The notes under the pieces were generated by a model. That model did no database searches. It saw only the letters and a program-made list of their open reading frames with translations, and had not been told where the DNA came from. Of a stretch of 64,000 nt of DNA, positions 17,587 through 26,640 are shown in pieces. Positions within the stretch are counted from its first letter, which is position 1. Each line of letters starts with the position of its first letter. A program made the position numbers and the translations under genes. Origin of the DNA: Candidatus Cohnella colombiensis (GTDB taxonomy: Bacteria > Bacillota > Bacilli > Paenibacillales > Paenibacillaceae); NCBI GenBank assembly GCA_029203125.1, contig CP119317.1, positions 1,550,001 to 1,614,000 of the forward strand. Direction: 5' to 3'.

Positions 17587-18006
17587 TTAAGATTCTCCCT
17601 CTAGGCTGAATTGCCAGTGGATCCCATACTTATCGATCAAAGAGCCATAACAGCCGCTCCAAGGTGTGGCTTGTAGCTCCATCTCGACTTTGCCACCCTC
17701 TTTTAACTTGTGATAGGCATGTCTAATCGCATCTTCATCCTTAACGACGTAAGCGAGCGAGAAATTATTGCCCTGTTGGAATGGCATACCTGGATAGTTA
17801 TCAGAGAACATGAGGGAGCTACCAGCTATGTTAAGATACGTGTGCATGACGAGATCGTCGACTTCGGGGGGACGCGGATATTCTGGATTGTCAGGCATCG
17901 ATCCGAATGTCATGATATTTGGCTGCTCGAGACCAAACACTTCAACATAGAACTGTACAACTTCGCGTGTGTTGCCATTGAAGACCAAATACGGGTTTAA
18001 AGGCAC
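17587..18006 (-). CDS. VOC (PhnB/glyoxalase-like) protein
   Basis: A 139-residue vicinal-oxygen-chelate fold protein of the PhnB / 3-demethylubiquinone-like group: NPYLVFNGNTREVVQFYVEVFG at the start, MHTYLNIAGSSLMFSDNYPG in the middle and WSGCYGSLIDKYGIHWQFS at the end. I use the GTG at 18006, eight bases after AAGGAG; the longer frame has no ribosome site. The reaction is unknown; such proteins often serve in resistance or small-molecule modification. Confidence 0.87.
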   Translation of the reverse strand: MPLNPYLVFNGNTREVVQFYVEVFGLEQPNIMTFGSMPDNPEYPRPPEVDDLVMHTYLNIAGSSLMFSDNYPGMPFQQGNNFSLAYVVKDEDAIRHAYHKLKEGGKVEMELQATPWSGCYGSLIDKYGIHWQFSLEGES

Positions 18007-18112
18007 TAAAATCACTCCTTGACTTTGGGATTGGTATTTCAAGCCAATAATAACATACCATTTAACCCTGAGCAAACATACGTTCTAGTTTGCGTTGATC
18101 GAATAAGTGCAA

Positions 18113-18817
18113 TTAGAAGGACTTTAAGAAGAGTAAACCGGATAGGATCATCATTACAATTCCACCAACCTTGCACATAAAATAATAAAAATCGCTCGGT
18201 TCGGCGTCGTTGACCCATATCCAATGAAAGGAGAGCAGGAAAAGGAAGTTTTGAAACTTTTCATATCGGAAACTGCACCATCCGTAAACACACAATAGAA
18301 GCGAAATAATAAAGACAATAAGGTTACCTTGTGTGGTATGATATTCGACGTATGCTGCGCTGACTAGCGAACTCGGATGATAGAACTCTTCACCCTCCGA
18401 CATCAGTCTCTGTCCGTTAGAATACGCCGACATTTGTACTACCCACTCGCCGTTTTCATCGTAGCTAAGTAAAAGTCCAGATTGATCAATGACCTCATAG
18501 CGATGACCGCTTGGATATATCACTTCGTATTGCTTATTCTTATTGTTTTTTGTAATCAAATAGCGCTGATTGTCAATCGTGATGGTGGCTTGATTACTAA
18601 CGTTTGTTACTTCTATATTCGGCAATGTTCCGTTACGATATACGATGGAATTGGTTTGTTCATGTGATATTTTAAATTTATGATCATTCAAATAGAATAC
18701 ATGCTGTGAGAAGTAAAGTTTATTCATCATTGTGATAATTAAAGCGAATAGTACGATACTGATGATGACGATGGAGATGATCTTGCTCCGCTTAGAAAGA
18801 CCTAATCTTAAATTCAC
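18113..18817 (-). CDS. membrane protein of unknown function
   Basis: A 234-residue protein with one N-terminal helix (IISIVIISIVLFALIITMM), a ~110-residue beta-rich extracytoplasmic part (ATITIDNQRYLITKN, YEVIYPSGHRYEVIDQSG) and C-terminal hydrophobic helices (LIVFIISLLLCVYGWC, VGGIVMMILSGLLFL). The GTG at 18817 follows GAAGGTGAT. I recognise no family. The YEVIYPSG/YEVIDQSG pair may be an internal duplication. Confidence 0.7.
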   Translation of the reverse strand: MNLRLGLSKRSKIISIVIISIVLFALIITMMNKLYFSQHVFYLNDHKFKISHEQTNSIVYRNGTLPNIEVTNVSNQATITIDNQRYLITKNNKNKQYEVIYPSGHRYEVIDQSGLLLSYDENGEWVVQMSAYSNGQRLMSEGEEFYHPSSLVSAAYVEYHTTQGNLIVFIISLLLCVYGWCSFRYEKFQNFLFLLSFHWIWVNDAEPSDFYYFMCKVGGIVMMILSGLLFLKSF

Positions 18818-18940
18818 AATATAGATCACCTTCAATTTCAATATAGTAATAGATATGAAAGGAATAGCATGCAACTATGAATAACACTTATTATACCGTA
18901 TATTTACAAGATAAGGGGAAGGAAGGGAGTCTGATCCACT

Positions 18941-19102
18941 ATGAATAATCGTCCACTATATCCCGTGATGTCACTTGTCGTGGGACTGATAAGTCTCGGC
19001 TTGTCCATCACACCGACGCCTTTGTGGTTTAGAATCGTTGTATCCGTTATAGGCTTTGCTGGCATCTTTATTGCCATCCGTGGAATTCGAAAAATGAATT
19101 AA
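18941..19102 (+). CDS. 53-residue two-helix membrane protein
   Basis: A short open frame, MNNRPLYPVMSL to RGIRKMN, with a GGGAG ribosome site 11 bases upstream. It encodes two hydrophobic helices (VMSLVVGLISLGLSI and FRIVVSVIGFAGIFIAI) joined by a Thr/Pro turn and a basic C-terminus, a common layout for small Bacillales membrane proteins. No family is recognised. It lies between divergent and co-directional neighbours without overlap. Confidence 0.6.
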   Translation: MNNRPLYPVMSLVVGLISLGLSITPTPLWFRIVVSVIGFAGIFIAIRGIRKMN

Positions 19103-19176
19103 TGGAGAAATAGTATAAATGTACATGAAAAGATGAAGGATAGGCTAATGAACATGATGAAGTTAGAGGTGGGTGA

Positions 19177-19734
19177 ATGAGTCAAACGATGCGATTATTC
19201 GTTGCCCTCCCCATACATGGGGAGGCTACTGAGGCATTAACTCATTGGACAAATTCGAATAAAGAAAACCTCGCATTTCGGAAATGGACGCATCCATTAG
19301 ATTACCACATTACTTTGCAGTTTTTGGGTGATACATCGTTGGAGCAGGTGAATGGTTTACAGACTGCTTTAAGTGGCATTAAAGCAAAGCCATTTGCGCT
19401 TCAATTAAATGGGGCAGGTTATTTTGGTTCTTCTAAGTCACCATCCGTTTTATGGGCAGGTGTTGCAGGTATGACAATTGAGTTAATAAACTTGCATGAA
19501 TTAATTATACGAACGACTCATGAACTTGGATTTGAAGTAGAAAAGCGTAAATACTCTCCGCATATTACGCTTGCTCGAAACTATACAGGGATGCAAGAAT
19601 TTAATGTTCATGCGATCCAAACAGCCCCAATAGAGACGGAGTGGAAGGCTGACCGATTTACATTAATGAAAACTCACATGCATGCAACACCCATGTATGA
19701 ACCGATTGGAAACTTTCCCTTGCTTGAAGGCTAG
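19177..19734 (+). CDS. thpR: RNA 2',3'-cyclic phosphodiesterase ThpR
   Basis: A 185-residue LigT/2H phosphoesterase. Both catalytic HxTx motifs are present as HITL (residues 44-47 and 129-132), within YHITLQFLGD and SPHITLARN. The family hydrolyses 2',3'-cyclic phosphate ends of RNA to 2'-phosphates, as for E. coli ThpR. The ATG at 19177 follows GAGGTGGGTGA. It stands alone, followed by its own terminator. Confidence 0.92.
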   Translation: MSQTMRLFVALPIHGEATEALTHWTNSNKENLAFRKWTHPLDYHITLQFLGDTSLEQVNGLQTALSGIKAKPFALQLNGAGYFGSSKSPSVLWAGVAGMTIELINLHELIIRTTHELGFEVEKRKYSPHITLARNYTGMQEFNVHAIQTAPIETEWKADRFTLMKTHMHATPMYEPIGNFPLLEG

Positions 19735-19764
19735 TTTATCTATTTCCTTCTAAATCTGTGTTGA

Positions 19765-19796
19765 ATGCTGTGGAAGAAAGCTCCACGGCATTTTTT
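19765..19796 (+). terminator. rho-independent terminator of thpR
   Basis: ATGCTGTGGA and TCCACGGCAT pair (one G-U), with a short AGAAAGC loop, and six T follow. Confidence 0.88.
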
Positions 19797-19856
19797 GTGT
19801 CTATAAAGCAATAATTGACAAAATAAACTAAAAATGCGATAGAATAGAGGTATTAA

Positions 19857-21440
19857 GTGATAGGAAGTGGTACCTTGACGCTATCGTCTGCAATCATACC
19901 GATATTCACCCATTTTTTGCCGATCCTCTATTTTGTATTTATGATGATGGACGTACTTTTACGTAATTACAACAGAATTGAACATCGATTGGTGTTTGGA
20001 ATCATTACGTGCTGCATGCTGATGTTCTCAGAAGAATTTGTGAGGCACTATCTTCCAATCGAATATAGTCCACTAATCTCTGTTGTTTGGTTCAGTACAG
20101 CGGGGATCCTCATCACTGGATTTGGACTACATTTATTTATTAAGCTTACGCAATTAGAACATAAGATGCCGCGATACATATTTCCCTATTTTTGCTATTT
20201 TCCCGTTGTTATCGTCCTAATTAACTTGATATTCAATGATCAAATGATATCTGGAAATGAATTCAATCAAGTCGGTATATGGAAGTTACCTGTCTATAAT
20301 GCTGCATATTACATTGCGATGATAGGCAGTAACTTTTTCAATGTAATCTACGTGATTATTTTAGCTAGAGGGAAAAAGAATGCAAGTACAAGTGAACTTA
20401 GGGAAGTTTTTAGACAACTTATCCTGGGTGTTACTGTAACGGCATTCTTTAACCTTGTCATTGGACTGATTGACTTCAAGGGGTATATGCCTCCGTATCC
20501 TTACATCTATGGTGCTTTTGCTTGGTGTCTGTTGCTAAGGCATACGATGGTGAAATACGATTTTTTAAACCATATCGATAAGCGTTACGAGAAGCTGTTT
20601 AATCTTAATCCTGCTGCAATAATGCTCATGGATCTACATGGGAATGTGAAAGAGGTTAATCCGAGTGCAAGGAAGCTATTCGAGCAATTAAACCTCGACC
20701 ACGTGGACAGCACCCATTTTCTAAATGCTGAGCTGCAGAGACGAATTGCAGATCGGAAAGAGATTTCCAACTTTGAAGTGTCAATCATTAATGGAGACAA
20801 TCACATAGATGTGATCATAGATGGAGACTACGTGCTCGTAGAATATGAATCACACCTCATTCTGATCGTGCGGGACATTACCGTTCAAATGGAAAATCAA
20901 AGAGAGATTACTTTTTTGGCGTATCACGACGTACTTACGCGCCTGCCTAATCGAAGACTTTTCTTCGAGCAATTGGACGTGGCCCTTGTCAATGCAAGTC
21001 ATAATCGTCAACAGTTAGCAGTTGTAATGTTTGATTTAGACAACTTTAAATTGATCAATGACAAGTATGGACATCAAATTGGAGATCGTGTTTTGGTTCA
21101 TGTTGCAGATGTAATTCGAAAGGTCATTGAGTCTGAGGGCGTAGCTGCTAGACTTGGCGGCGATGAGTTTATATTTTTCCTGCATCCCGTTTATTCAATT
21201 CAAAGCATCAAGGAGAAGATTAATCTGCTTCAGCAATATTTGCAGGATCATAAGTTTATCGTTGAGAACGAGCCTATTCCCATTCATCTGAGTATTGGAG
21301 TGAGTTGTTATCCTGATCAGGGTCTTGACGGGGATACTCTCTTGAACAGTGCGGACAAAGCTCTATATCAGATTAAGCGAAAAGGTGGAAATGGCTATTT
21401 GCTAGTGAATAAGGAAGGTGTAGCGTTTAGTAATGGATGA
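19857..21440 (+). CDS. membrane PAS-GGDEF diguanylate cyclase
   Basis: A 527-residue protein with about seven N-terminal membrane helices (residues 10-235, similar to the 7TM sensor of some histidine kinases), a PAS-like domain (YEKLFNLNPAAIMLMDLHGNV, about 245-345) and a C-terminal GGDEF domain with intact RLGGDEF. It should make cyclic di-GMP from two GTP. The residues before GGDEF (ESEGVAARL) lack an RxxD inhibitory I-site. The GTG at 19857 follows AGAGGT by five bases; a TTG at 19875 is also possible. Confidence 0.9.
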   Translation: MIGSGTLTLSSAIIPIFTHFLPILYFVFMMMDVLLRNYNRIEHRLVFGIITCCMLMFSEEFVRHYLPIEYSPLISVVWFSTAGILITGFGLHLFIKLTQLEHKMPRYIFPYFCYFPVVIVLINLIFNDQMISGNEFNQVGIWKLPVYNAAYYIAMIGSNFFNVIYVIILARGKKNASTSELREVFRQLILGVTVTAFFNLVIGLIDFKGYMPPYPYIYGAFAWCLLLRHTMVKYDFLNHIDKRYEKLFNLNPAAIMLMDLHGNVKEVNPSARKLFEQLNLDHVDSTHFLNAELQRRIADRKEISNFEVSIINGDNHIDVIIDGDYVLVEYESHLILIVRDITVQMENQREITFLAYHDVLTRLPNRRLFFEQLDVALVNASHNRQQLAVVMFDLDNFKLINDKYGHQIGDRVLVHVADVIRKVIESEGVAARLGGDEFIFFLHPVYSIQSIKEKINLLQQYLQDHKFIVENEPIPIHLSIGVSCYPDQGLDGDTLLNSADKALYQIKRKGGNGYLLVNKEGVAFSNG

Positions 21441-21461
21441 ATAAATAATAAAATGCAGTGT

Positions 21462-21493
21462 AAGAGCGCCGGATTTCCGGCGCTTATTTATTT
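21462..21493 (+). terminator. rho-independent terminator of the GGDEF gene
   Basis: AGCGCCGG-ATTT-CCGGCGCT stem-loop followed by TATTTATTTT. Confidence 0.88.
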
Positions 21494-21536
21494 TGGAGGA
21501 GATGAGTTCCAAGCGGTGTGCAAGCACATGATTAAA

Positions 21537-21552
21537 TATGACATATGTCATA
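21537..21552. promoter_or_regulatory. 16-bp palindrome upstream of ABC operon
   Basis: TATGACATATGTCATA is a perfect palindrome 93 bp upstream of the ABC transporter genes and downstream of a terminator. It is a good candidate operator, for instance for the NarL-type regulator encoded at the end of the same gene group. This is inference from symmetry and position. Confidence 0.5.
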
Positions 21553-21644
21553 ATAGATTATTCTTTTATTCACTAGGAGCGGGGAGCAGAAAAAAGTAAA
21601 CTTACATTATCATAAACGATTCAAAGGATTAGGGAGGAACAACA

Positions 21645-22577
21645 ATGATTTTAGAAGTGAAAAATGTAATTAAACGATATCGTGATTTTTTGGCGCTCGA
21701 CCATATTAGCTTTTCGATTCAGGAAGGCGAAATATTCGGTTTACTCGGTCCCAACGGAGCTGGGAAGACGACGACGATCAGCATTTTGTCGGGTCTGATG
21801 GGATATGACGGTGGCGAGGTCAAGTTCCAAGGTAAAGAGCTGAGCCGAAATGAAATGGAGATTAAGAGGGAGCTAGGCGTTGTCCCTCAGGAAATCGCGT
21901 TATTTGAGGATTTAAGCGCTTATGAAAACTTGGATTATTTCGGAAGATTATATGGTTTAAAGGGCAAGCAACTAAAAGAACGAATCCAGGAAGCTTTAAC
22001 CTTTACGGGCCTAACTGATCGTCAGAAGGATAAACCGAAGGGCTTCTCGGGTGGTATGAAGCGGCGCTTGAATATCGCCTGTGCTATCGTACACCAGCCA
22101 AAGCTCATTATTATGGATGAGCCTACAGTCGGTATCGATCCGCAGTCCCGCAATCATATTTTACAATCGATTAAGGAGCTTAACCGCTTAGGATCAACAA
22201 TTATTTATACGTCACATTACATGGAAGAGGTTGAGGAGCTTTGCTCGAAAATCGCGATTGTCGACCGGGGCAGAGTGATAGCCAATGGGACGAAGGAGGA
22301 GCTTACCTCTTTGGTTTCAGCAGAAGAGATGCTGGAAATCGAGCTATCGTCGGTTAACTATACTTTCATCGAACGGATAAAGGCGATTCCTACGGTAAGA
22401 GACTGCATTCTGTCAGGCAACAGGCTTGAGGTCATCGGAACAAAAGGCGAGCGCAATGTAAATAAAATTGTTCAAATATTATCAGAGAGCGATTGCGAAA
22501 TCATCGCACTGAACGTAAAGAAGCCAAGCCTGGAATCGGTGTTTTTAACGTTAACCGGACGATCGCTTCGCGATTAA
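21645..22577 (+). CDS. ABC exporter ATP-binding protein (LnrL-like)
   Basis: A 310-residue ABC ATPase of the drug-export (DRA/ABC-2) type. Walker A is GPNGAGKTT (about residues 37-45), the signature is FSGGMKRRL and Walker B is LIIMDEPTVGID, followed by TSHYMEEVEEL with the switch His. A C-terminal extension of ~90 residues matches this exporter class. GGGAGG precedes the ATG. It drives the two permeases encoded next. Two ABC-2 permeases plus a NarL-type kinase and regulator make the set look like Bacillus subtilis LnrLMN-LnrJK (linearmycin resistance); the substrate here is inferred only. Confidence 0.92.
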   Translation: MILEVKNVIKRYRDFLALDHISFSIQEGEIFGLLGPNGAGKTTTISILSGLMGYDGGEVKFQGKELSRNEMEIKRELGVVPQEIALFEDLSAYENLDYFGRLYGLKGKQLKERIQEALTFTGLTDRQKDKPKGFSGGMKRRLNIACAIVHQPKLIIMDEPTVGIDPQSRNHILQSIKELNRLGSTIIYTSHYMEEVEELCSKIAIVDRGRVIANGTKEELTSLVSAEEMLEIELSSVNYTFIERIKAIPTVRDCILSGNRLEVIGTKGERNVNKIVQILSESDCEIIALNVKKPSLESVFLTLTGRSLRD

Positions 22578-22599
22578 GCAATAGAAAGAGGCACAGACG

Positions 22600-23718
22600 A
22601 TGAAGATATGGACAATTGCTACTTATACTTTTTTGCGTCAAATAAGAGACTATAAGTCTATGGCAGCTTTTATGATCTTGCCGATTGTAATGATTCTGGT
22701 GCTCGGTTCAGCACTAGATAGTTTTTATAGTCCAAAAACGATAGCGCTGATGAAGGTTGGAACCTATAGCGGGGATCGCGGTTTCATAAACGATTCGCTT
22801 AAGCAATTCCTAACCTCTAACCCAATAGCTAATCAGATCGAAACGTTACAAGCAGAGTCGGTTGAAGCGGGAATAGAACGAGTGAAATCAGATGAATGGG
22901 ATGCGTTCATAGCTATTCAACCTAATACATCTGAAGCATTGCAGCAAGGTGATAAAGCTGCACTTGTACTCTATAGTCAAACGGGAACTACTTTTGCGGG
23001 TCCTCTATTAGAGAGCTTTGTTCGGGATTATAATCTGAACGCTGTCTTGCTCTCACTCAGTATAGAAGCGGTGAACGGTGTATCGAATCAGCCTATTGTT
23101 AAGCAGATACCCATTGTCACCGAAGGGAAAAAGCCGGGAGGTATGGATTATTATGCGGTAACGACAATGTTTCAATGTTTGCTATTTGGCGCATTGTTCG
23201 GCGTGTTTGCGGTCACCAAAGATCTTGGGAACTATACGCATCGTCGACTGTTAACGACACCAGTCCGCAGTTCGGCATTTATGACCGGGAAGTTGCTCGG
23301 AAGTACGGCAATTGTATTCATGATTGCATTGTTTATATTCATTGTGACGAAGTTTGGTTTTAAATCGAATTGGGACGGAAATCTTGAGCTGATCCTCTCG
23401 GTATTGCTATTATTCAGTATTATCGCAGCAGCAATGGGCATGCTGTTAGGCTACTTGACTAAAAGTACGATGATTTCGTCACTGTTGATGTTTATTTTAT
23501 CGACAGTATTCACGCTAGTAGCAGGGGGGTTCTCCCCGATGAAAGGGAAGCTAATCGAACTGCTTAGCAAGCTATCTCCGAACACTTATGCGCAGGAAGC
23601 ATTGTTCACGAACATTTATGAGGACAAGATCATGCTCTCGCCGCTCATTAGATTGGTTCTATTTGCAGGGATAGTGATTTGCTTGACCGTACTAGCAGGA
23701 AGGAGGAGAGTTCAATGA
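22600..23718 (+). CDS. ABC-2 type permease, first subunit
   Basis: A 372-residue ABC-2 permease: one N-terminal helix (MAAFMILPIVMILVLGSAL), a ~150-residue extracytoplasmic domain, then five helices from about residue 190 (TTMFQCLLFGALFGVFAV, SSLLMFILSTVFTLVAGGFSPM). It is preceded by GAGG and ends with an ATGA overlap onto the next permease gene, which indicates translational coupling. It should form the channel with its sister protein and the ATPase. Confidence 0.9.
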   Translation: MKIWTIATYTFLRQIRDYKSMAAFMILPIVMILVLGSALDSFYSPKTIALMKVGTYSGDRGFINDSLKQFLTSNPIANQIETLQAESVEAGIERVKSDEWDAFIAIQPNTSEALQQGDKAALVLYSQTGTTFAGPLLESFVRDYNLNAVLLSLSIEAVNGVSNQPIVKQIPIVTEGKKPGGMDYYAVTTMFQCLLFGALFGVFAVTKDLGNYTHRRLLTTPVRSSAFMTGKLLGSTAIVFMIALFIFIVTKFGFKSNWDGNLELILSVLLLFSIIAAAMGMLLGYLTKSTMISSLLMFILSTVFTLVAGGFSPMKGKLIELLSKLSPNTYAQEALFTNIYEDKIMLSPLIRLVLFAGIVICLTVLAGRRRVQ

Positions 23719-24812
23719 CCATTTTTCAAAATACGGTTAAACGTATTTTTCGCAATAAGATCCAGTTGTTCTTCATCGTCATATTCCCTGTAGCGTTCAT
23801 GATGCTAGGTTACATTGGGGAACAACCGGATGTAAAAACAGCCATTTTCGATCATGATCAAACCGCTTTGACAGAAGCGTTGACGAAGCATGTGACAGAT
23901 AGAACGAGTGTACTCACCTTTGAGGAACATGAGCTTGAGGGTAAGCTGATTTCTCTTGAGGTAGATTATGTGTTGGTCATTGATAAAGGATTTACTGATC
24001 GGCTGATCGCGGGTGAGGAGGGTGGAATTACCACCTATACGGTCCAAGAATCAAATTTCGCTGATTCTATCGGAACATTTGTTGAGCAATGGTTGCAGCA
24101 TGGTAGAATCCTTGCAAGTGCAGTGGATCACAACAATGAAGCCTTCTATGAACAATTTAATCATTACGATCAGCAGGGTGTGTTTCAGCTCGAACAGTTC
24201 AGCGTTGTAAATGAAGGTGTTACTCGGTCATTGTCGGTGTTTGGTTATTTCATAATCGCCATGCTGTATACGTCGTTAATTACAGGTTTGTTTATTCTGT
24301 TGAATAAAAGCAATCACACCTTTTACCGGACGTTAACTGCACCTGTCTCTGTTCGTGGATATATGCTGCAAACAATCGTTGGCTTTCTGTTTGTTGCGTT
24401 TGTTCAAATTACATTTGTTATGCTATTCCTTAAATGGGTTTTTGGTATTTATCTGGCCGGCTCGATGATGAGTATCTATGTCTTTATTATTATATTTTCC
24501 CTAGTGTCGGTTTCCTTCGGAGTTGCCATTAGCTCGATATCCAAAAACACGATTCAGGCATGCTTGATCGGCATCTGTCTAATTGCACCGATGGCGATGC
24601 TTGGCGGAGCGTATTTCCCGCTTGATTATGCTCCAGACCTTATCCTTACAATAAGTCAGTTCACACCTGTATCGTGGGTAGTAAATGGGATGGAGAAGCT
24701 GTTACTTGGAGCGACGATTGCTGATTTGGGTAAAGAAATTACAGTGCTACTGTTATTTGCGGCGATATTTTTCTTAATTGGAACGATGCGTAAAACCGAT
24801 ATAGCCAAATAA
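23715..24812 (+). CDS. ABC-2 type permease, second subunit
   Basis: A 365-residue paralogue of the preceding permease with the same architecture: N-terminal helix (QLFFIVIFPVAFMMLGYIG), extracytoplasmic domain, then helices including SVFGYFIIAMLYTSLITGLF and the ABC-2 hallmark GGAYFPLDYAPDLI. The ATG at 23715, after GGAGGAGAG, overlaps the previous stop by four bases; the longer frame is rejected. The two permeases probably form a heterodimer. Confidence 0.9.
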   Translation: MTIFQNTVKRIFRNKIQLFFIVIFPVAFMMLGYIGEQPDVKTAIFDHDQTALTEALTKHVTDRTSVLTFEEHELEGKLISLEVDYVLVIDKGFTDRLIAGEEGGITTYTVQESNFADSIGTFVEQWLQHGRILASAVDHNNEAFYEQFNHYDQQGVFQLEQFSVVNEGVTRSLSVFGYFIIAMLYTSLITGLFILLNKSNHTFYRTLTAPVSVRGYMLQTIVGFLFVAFVQITFVMLFLKWVFGIYLAGSMMSIYVFIIIFSLVSVSFGVAISSISKNTIQACLIGICLIAPMAMLGGAYFPLDYAPDLILTISQFTPVSWVVNGMEKLLLGATIADLGKEITVLLLFAAIFFLIGTMRKTDIAK

Positions 24813-24861
24813 AACCTTCTGTTAGTATAATTAATGTAGTTTACTGAAGCAGGGGATGACA

Positions 24862-25944
24862 ATGAACTATATCGTAAAAAGCGTCCTTCTTGTCTATTTT
24901 ACGATTGAAATGATAACTAGCAACGTATTTGCGTATGAGCATTTTATCATTTTGCTAGCTATCATTGCGATCACGATTCTAAAAGAAAAATTGATAGATT
25001 CAAATTATTTGACCATCGTGGTACTTCTGCTCATTGGAGCAGGTACTGCGATGGATTTGAAGTTTATTGTATTATTTGGGTTGCCCGTCTATGACTTTAT
25101 GATAAAGCGCTCATATTGGGGTGTAGTAGTCACAGGCATGAGTATCACCTATTTTTCGTTCGACCACTATGAATCGGTTAATCCACTCGCATTAATTGTT
25201 TTATGTGGTTTATTTGCGTATACGCAACAGGTGTCACATCAAGAACAAAGGCAATGGATGAACTCTCTTGATAATGAGCGTAGGCTAAGGTATGAGCTGG
25301 AACAAACCAAGCTCAGGTTGCTACAATCCTCCAAAGAGATTGCCAGTATAACGGAAGTGAAGGAACGAAATAGAATTGCCAGAGACATTCATGATAGTGT
25401 TGGGCATAACATTTCAGGCATACTGATCCAACTACGAGCTGCGTATAAGCTTCACGCTAAGGATGAGTCCAAATCGCTGGAACTGGTAAGTCAATCAATA
25501 GAGGGTTTGGCAAGCTCGATAGAGTTACTTCGTGATACGGTTCACAATATTAAACCGCAGGAAATTGTCGGGGTTGAACATGTGAAAAAAATAGTCGACA
25601 ATTTTAGCTTTTGTCCGGTTCAATTAAAGCTAAATGGTGATTTTAATACGATTCCTGCAAACCATATAGAAATTCTAATTGCGAATGTGAAGGAAGCGTT
25701 GACGAACTCTTCCCGTTATTCGAAGGCGACATGCATAGAGATTGCTATCGACATCAATGAGCGATATTCTCGGCTTTATGTGAAAGATAATGGTGTAGGC
25801 TGCGCTGTAATGAAAGAAGGGCTTGGTTTAAGCGGGATGAAGGAGCGGGTTAGAAATCTCGGAGGAACAGTATCCGTTAGTTCGGATGATGGGTTTCTTA
25901 TCGTCTGCGTCATACCGAGACAAGAGAAGGAGGAAATCGCTTGA
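24862..25944 (+). CDS. NarL-type sensor histidine kinase (LnrJ-like)
   Basis: A 360-residue membrane kinase with about five short helices in residues 1-125 and almost no extracytoplasmic loops, then a coiled coil and a HisKA_3 dimerisation domain with RIARDIHDSVGHN (His177). The ATPase carries NVKEALTNSSRYS, VKDNGVG and GLGLSGMKERV. Such intramembrane sensors often work with an adjacent ABC transporter. The ATG at 24862 is six bases after AGGGG; the upstream ATG at 24856 abuts the ribosome site. It overlaps the next gene by four bases. Confidence 0.92.
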   Translation: MNYIVKSVLLVYFTIEMITSNVFAYEHFIILLAIIAITILKEKLIDSNYLTIVVLLLIGAGTAMDLKFIVLFGLPVYDFMIKRSYWGVVVTGMSITYFSFDHYESVNPLALIVLCGLFAYTQQVSHQEQRQWMNSLDNERRLRYELEQTKLRLLQSSKEIASITEVKERNRIARDIHDSVGHNISGILIQLRAAYKLHAKDESKSLELVSQSIEGLASSIELLRDTVHNIKPQEIVGVEHVKKIVDNFSFCPVQLKLNGDFNTIPANHIEILIANVKEALTNSSRYSKATCIEIAIDINERYSRLYVKDNGVGCAVMKEGLGLSGMKERVRNLGGTVSVSSDDGFLIVCVIPRQEKEEIA

Positions 25945-26561
25945 GAGTGCTACTTGTGGATGACGACGCATTGATTCGGGATGGGTTGACCATATTAATC
26001 GGAATGGAAGAAGATTTTGAAATTGTTGGAACGGCATCTAACGGGCAGGAGGCATTTGAACGCTGTGGACAGCTTATGCCTGATTTAGTGCTCATGGATA
26101 TTCGCATGCCGATCATGGACGGTGTGTTAGGCACCCAGTTGATCAAACAGCATTTTAATTCAATCAAGGTTGTTATTTTGACGACTTTTAAAGATGATGA
26201 GTACATAAAAGAAGCGTTGAAATGCGGGGCAGAGGGCTATATATTGAAAAATCAGTCATCTGACAGCATTATTGAAAGCTTGCGTGCCGTGGGCAAAGGC
26301 AACACCGTATTTGAGCGAGAGGTGGCAAGTACGCTATCTGCTATGCTGAAGGATGAGAAGCGAATGCCACTAGCGACTAATCTCTCCACAAGGGAGCTAG
26401 AAATTATGAAGCTTGTTGCAGATGGTCTGTCCAATAAGGAAATTGCGGAGCAAATTTTTTTGAGTGAAGGCACGACTCGAAACTATGTAACAGGCTTGCT
26501 AGAGAAGCTAGGGCTTCGGGATCGTACTCAGCTAGCCATTTATTATTTGCAGCGTAGCTAA
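25941..26561 (+). CDS. NarL/LuxR-family response regulator (LnrK-like)
   Basis: A 206-residue response regulator: receiver domain with DDD at 7-9, phosphoacceptor Asp53 in LVLMDIRMP and Lys in LKNQSS, then a LuxR helix-turn-helix (LSTRELEIMKLVADGLSNKEIAEQ... TRNYVTGLLEKL). It starts with TTG in a TTGA overlap with the kinase stop, after AAGGAGG. It likely controls the ABC genes just upstream, possibly through the palindrome at 21537. Confidence 0.92.
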   Translation: MRVLLVDDDALIRDGLTILIGMEEDFEIVGTASNGQEAFERCGQLMPDLVLMDIRMPIMDGVLGTQLIKQHFNSIKVVILTTFKDDEYIKEALKCGAEGYILKNQSSDSIIESLRAVGKGNTVFEREVASTLSAMLKDEKRMPLATNLSTRELEIMKLVADGLSNKEIAEQIFLSEGTTRNYVTGLLEKLGLRDRTQLAIYYLQRS

Positions 26562-26640
26562 AGTTTCGCTGCATGCTTCTTCACATTGTCCGTTATAATA
26601 GAGTCATCAACTAATTGACTTGAAAGGTGAGTGACGACAA

